From Amoebophrya sp. AT5.2 (Eukaryota > Sar > Dinophyceae > Syndiniales > Amoebophryaceae): 10,184 bases of DNA. Positions within the stretch are counted from its first letter, which is position 1; each line of letters begins with the position of its first letter. This document shows, in pieces, positions 8,082-10,184 of the stretch. The DNA lies in contig RXOD01006491.1 of NCBI GenBank assembly GCA_005223375.1, positions 1 through 10,184 of the forward strand, given 5' to 3'. Both the position numbers and the translations under genes were made by a program. The notes beneath the pieces are model-generated. The model saw nothing but the letters and a program-made list of their open reading frames with translations, ran no database searches and had not been told where the DNA came from.

Positions 8082-8445
8082 ATTTTGATTTGGACTTCAT
8101 CTCATCGTATTCAGTACGTCAAAACTTTAAGTCGTTTCAGTTATCTATTTTACTCTTGTTCGAGTTTAGAGACTTTAGATCTCTTTAGATCAGTAGAGTG
8201 AGCTACTTTCTATCGGATAAGTATGAGTGACGTGGTGCACTAGTTGACGCTGAGTTCTTGTCCGCATCAGTGCGTCTCACCGCTCGCCTTTGTTCCGTCA
8301 GTCGAGCTCGAGGGATTCTTCTACTTGTTCTTTTACTGATAGGATCACGCAGGCGCTCGGAGAGATTTAGACTGCACAGCTCTTTGCCCAGTTTGCGCTA
8401 GTACCTTCATGTTGATCTCAGGCGTGTCGAAGATGAAGATTTGCA

Positions 8446-10140
8446 CTAGTTTGCAACCTCCCGCAGCTCGATGAGGTATGCCACTGGCTGCTTCCCGTGT
8501 TCATCTTTGCAGAAGAGACGAGACAACGCGGTGAAAGCGGTGTAAAGAAAACGCTGCTCCCGATGCCACTGGTTGAGAAATGGCACGACGTGCGCGCCCT
8601 GGTTTGCCGTTCGATTCAAAAACAGGCCGCTGACCGCATCACGGGTAGGACTCCAGGCGTCGCCGGGCCGGCTTCGAAATTTCTCGAGTGCTGCTCTAGC
8701 AACTGGGGACGAAGGGACTCTTGTCGTTGTCCTCATAGCAGGAGTAACATCCCCGATAGACAGATCGGCAGACCCGATTTCCGCGGGTAGGTTTCCCACC
8801 GCGCCTCTCATTCCGTCGCCGCGATGATTCGCCGCCAATACGTCGTCCCAGGTAATCCCTGCTAGATGCAGATACTGCGGCGTGGCCCCGATGATCTGCT
8901 GCGTCCTGGCGTGTAGCACGCAAAACTTCGCACGAATCCCCTCCCCCCGAAGGAACTCAGCGACTGCCGTACTTAGCGCGCCGTGTGCCGGGTCCGTCAT
9001 TATGACTAGAGCTTGCTTCCACCCGTAGCCAAAAAACGCTCCAACAGGTTCGCCATCATGGTCTCGTCCACGTCCGCTTCCGCGATCCGCAATTCGCGAC
9101 CGGCAGGTCCGCGTGGGCTTCCGCGATCCGCGTCCGGCAGGTCCGCGTCCGCGGTCTTCGCGAGCAGCCGCGGCACGGCCTGCCGCAGCTTGTGGTGCGT
9201 CTGGCACTGGACCAGGAGGCTGTCCACCACCGGACCCCAGCGCGGAGGTGAACCACTGGTGCTGCAGCGCTTCGCGCGTGTCCACGCGGTCGCCCGGGTC
9301 CTGCTCCAGCATCTGCTCAACCAGGTCCATGGCGAGCGGCGAGCGCCAGCACCAATACGTCGCGAAGTAGTCGACCTGGTCCTCCACGATCTTCCGCGCG
9401 GCACTGTGGGCGTTGTCCACTTCCGATACGTGGAAGGGGTGAAAAGCCGTGAGCATCTCGTGCAGCATAACGCCGCAGGAAAACACATCCGCCTTCAGGC
9501 CGTACCAACATGCTGTGTGGTGCATTTCTGGGGGCATGTATTTAGCCGTTCCTGCTTTAGGCATGACTTTCCGTATGAGGGTGTCGCTCCGTCGCGGGTT
9601 CGCTATCCCCACGCTTCGCCGTATCCTCCCCACCGGAACTTCTTTCTCTTTGTTGATCGTCACGGTTTTTGCGTGCGCCTCGATGTTTACCAGGAAATCG
9701 CTCGTCGTGAAGTCGGTCAGTTTCACCGCACTGTCCGCCCGTCCCGTCACGCACAACACGCTTTCCGGCTTCACGTCTCGGTGGATGATTCCCATGCCGT
9801 GGCAGTAGGACAGCGCCCGGAGGCACTGCTGGATGTAGCTTGCGCACTGCCACTCGCTCATCGGGGTGTTCAGGCGCGCCAACCGGTCGCCCAGGCTCCG
9901 CCCGTAGTCTGTGATAAAGTGGATGTTCCATCTGATGACATGAGTTCTCGTCATCATGTCCTCCTCTTCGTAAACCTCGTACAGCCGAGAGATGTTGGGG
10001 TGGTCCAGCTGCTTCAAAAACTCGAACTCGGTCACCAGCTCCACCAGCCGCGCCTGGTCCTTGTGCTTGTCCGTCAGCTTGATCGAGATGCACGAGCGCA
10101 TCACGCCCGTGCGCCGGTGCTTCACCGTCGTCGCCATCAC
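8446..10140 (-). CDS. CDPK-like protein kinase, 5'-partial, with degenerate catalytic motifs and two offsetting frame breaks
   Basis: Seen: an open frame of 565 codons including the stop, starting at GTG 10140; ATG is at 10137, and an in-frame TAG immediately precedes. Kinase landmarks: EFEFLKQLDHPNI (38-50), IIHRDVKPESVL (118-129), DFT (143-145, normally DFG), GTAKYMPPE (197-205), DVFSCGVMLHEML (218-230) and Arg285. The activation segment has about 30 extra residues. The glycine-rich loop is absent. The beta-3 lysine is either Ile18 or Lys21. Between about 9235 and 9036 this frame turns Arg/Gly-rich, while the frame one base away reads like a CDPK junction (THHKLRQAVPRLLAK), ending at TAG 9006-9008. 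The original frame resumes with GYGWKQALVIMTDP and runs to TAG 8446-8448 through about 190 residues I do not recognise. Known: CDPKs are plant and alveolate calcium-dependent kinases with C-terminal EF-hands; none is visible here. Inferred: a divergent CDPK-related kinase, possibly a pseudokinase. Confidence 0.85.
   Translation of the reverse strand: MMATTVKHRRTGVMRSCISIKLTDKHKDQARLVELVTEFEFLKQLDHPNISRLYEVYEEEDMMTRTHVIRWNIHFITDYGRSLGDRLARLNTPMSEWQCASYIQQCLRALSYCHGMGIIHRDVKPESVLCVTGRADSAVKLTDFTTSDFLVNIEAHAKTVTINKEKEVPVGRIRRSVGIANPRRSDTLIRKVMPKAGTAKYMPPEMHHTACWYGLKADVFSCGVMLHEMLTAFHPFHVSEVDNAHSAARKIVEDQVDYFATYWCWRSPLAMDLVEQMLEQDPGDRVDTREALQHQWFTSALGSGGGQPPGPVPDAPQAAAGRAAAAREDRGRGPAGRGSRKPTRTCRSRIADRGSGRGRDHDGEPVGAFFGYGWKQALVIMTDPAHGALSTAVAEFLRGEGIRAKFCVLHARTQQIIGATPQYLHLAGITWDDVLAANHRGDGMRGAVGNLPAEIGSADLSIGDVTPAMRTTTRVPSSPVARAALEKFRSRPGDAWSPTRDAVSGLFLNRTANQGAHVVPFLNQWHREQRFLYTAFTALSRLFCKDEHGKQPVAYLIELREVAN
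9036..9235 (-). other. Frame-shifted segment of the kinase gene (CDPK junction-like)
   Basis: On the minus strand this stretch reads DSLLVQCQTHHKLRQAVPRL and onwards in the frame one base away from the kinase domain. It resembles the CDPK autoinhibitory junction, which has a pattern like NKLKKAALxxIA. The right break falls at a C run, 9235-9238 on the plus strand, with one base too many for continuity. The left break falls at an A run, 9031-9036, with one base too few. The kinase frame through this stretch is Arg/Gly/Ala-rich, as out-of-frame GC-rich DNA usually is. Confidence 0.65.
9074..9148. repeat. Imperfect direct repeat (41 and 34 bp) in the kinase gene
   Basis: The string gcttccgcgatccgc occurs at 9076-9090 and 9117-9131, and cggcaggtccgcgt at 9101-9114 and 9135-9148. 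The second unit is about 7 bp shorter than the first, so the copies differ by an amount not divisible by three. It lies within the frame-shifted segment, just beyond the junction-like part. Confidence 0.7.
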
Positions 10141-10184
10141 CTACGAATTAATGTATACATACACAAGCGGAGCCGGGCGCCATA
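10141..10184 (-). other. Candidate 3' end of an intron (or 5' leader) upstream of the kinase exon
   Basis: Read on the minus strand, the last 44 bases end in cattaattcgtag directly before the kinase frame: a possible branch-like ttaat and an AG acceptor. The in-frame TAG here stops any continuous upstream coding. The kinase domain as read lacks its glycine-rich loop, and the first codons (V-M-A-T-T-V-K-H) would follow naturally after a GxGxxG-containing exon. Alternatively this is untranslated leader and translation starts at ATG 10137. Confidence 0.45.

Larger units (their letters stand above)
6483..8445. other. Long low-GC spacer between the kinase and the fusion gene
   Basis: Nearly 2 kb between two minus-strand genes, visibly more AT-rich than the flanking genes. 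It should contain the fusion-gene promoter (right of 6482) and the kinase 3' end (left of 8446). It holds a cluster of short direct repeats at 6681-6792, a small palindrome catgatcatg at 7535-7544, a duplicated ctttagatc near 8171-8190, and a plus-strand open frame at 7743-8081. I found no tRNA, snRNA or rRNA with a recognisable box or arm, no transposon termini and no protein domain on either strand. Confidence 0.6.

Noticed and set aside
9023..9031. ccgtagcca, matching the first nine bases of the dinoflagellate spliced leader
   Set aside because: The match ends after nine bases, lies antisense inside the kinase coding frame, and has no adjacent donor; chance is likely.

Overview
The window looks like nuclear DNA of a unicellular eukaryote, most likely an alveolate (dinoflagellate, syndinian or perkinsid-like). 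This is inferred from three things: a protein kinase with a CDPK-type junction segment, long GC-rich intron-poor reading frames full of low-complexity hydrophilic inserts, and AT-richer spacers. Nothing resembles a bacterial operon: there are no Shine-Dalgarno sites and no tight gene packing. The species cannot be fixed from the sequence alone.

All three recognisable genes lie head-to-tail on the minus strand. From right to left, in the direction of transcription: (1) 10140-8446, a CDPK-like kinase. Its glycine-rich loop is missing, probably on an exon beyond the right edge. Its motifs are degenerate (DFT for DFG, HRDVKPES for HRDxKPEN). A 200-base internal stretch is read in the wrong frame between two homopolymer runs. 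(2) 8445-6483, a spacer of about 2 kb with lower GC, a short direct-repeat cluster and only weak coding hints. (3) 6482-2655, an uninterrupted 1275-codon gene. It joins a SufS-like class V cysteine desulfurase domain, which carries an inserted matrin/U1-type C2H2 zinc finger, to a TtcA-type tRNA 2-thiocytidine synthetase domain. (4) 2654-2052, a spacer. (5) 2051-1, a triose-phosphate/nucleotide-sugar transporter family (DMT superfamily) protein. Its frame stays open to the left edge, so its C-terminus lies outside the window.

The most interesting item is the central fusion gene. One half would strip sulfur from cysteine as a persulfide. The other half is an ATP-pyrophosphatase that puts sulfur onto a tRNA cytidine. 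A single polypeptide could therefore hold the whole sulfur relay for s2C, with a nucleic-acid-type zinc finger as a possible extra RNA contact. The transporter and the kinase have no evident functional link to it; the neighbourhood looks like ordinary eukaryotic gene order.
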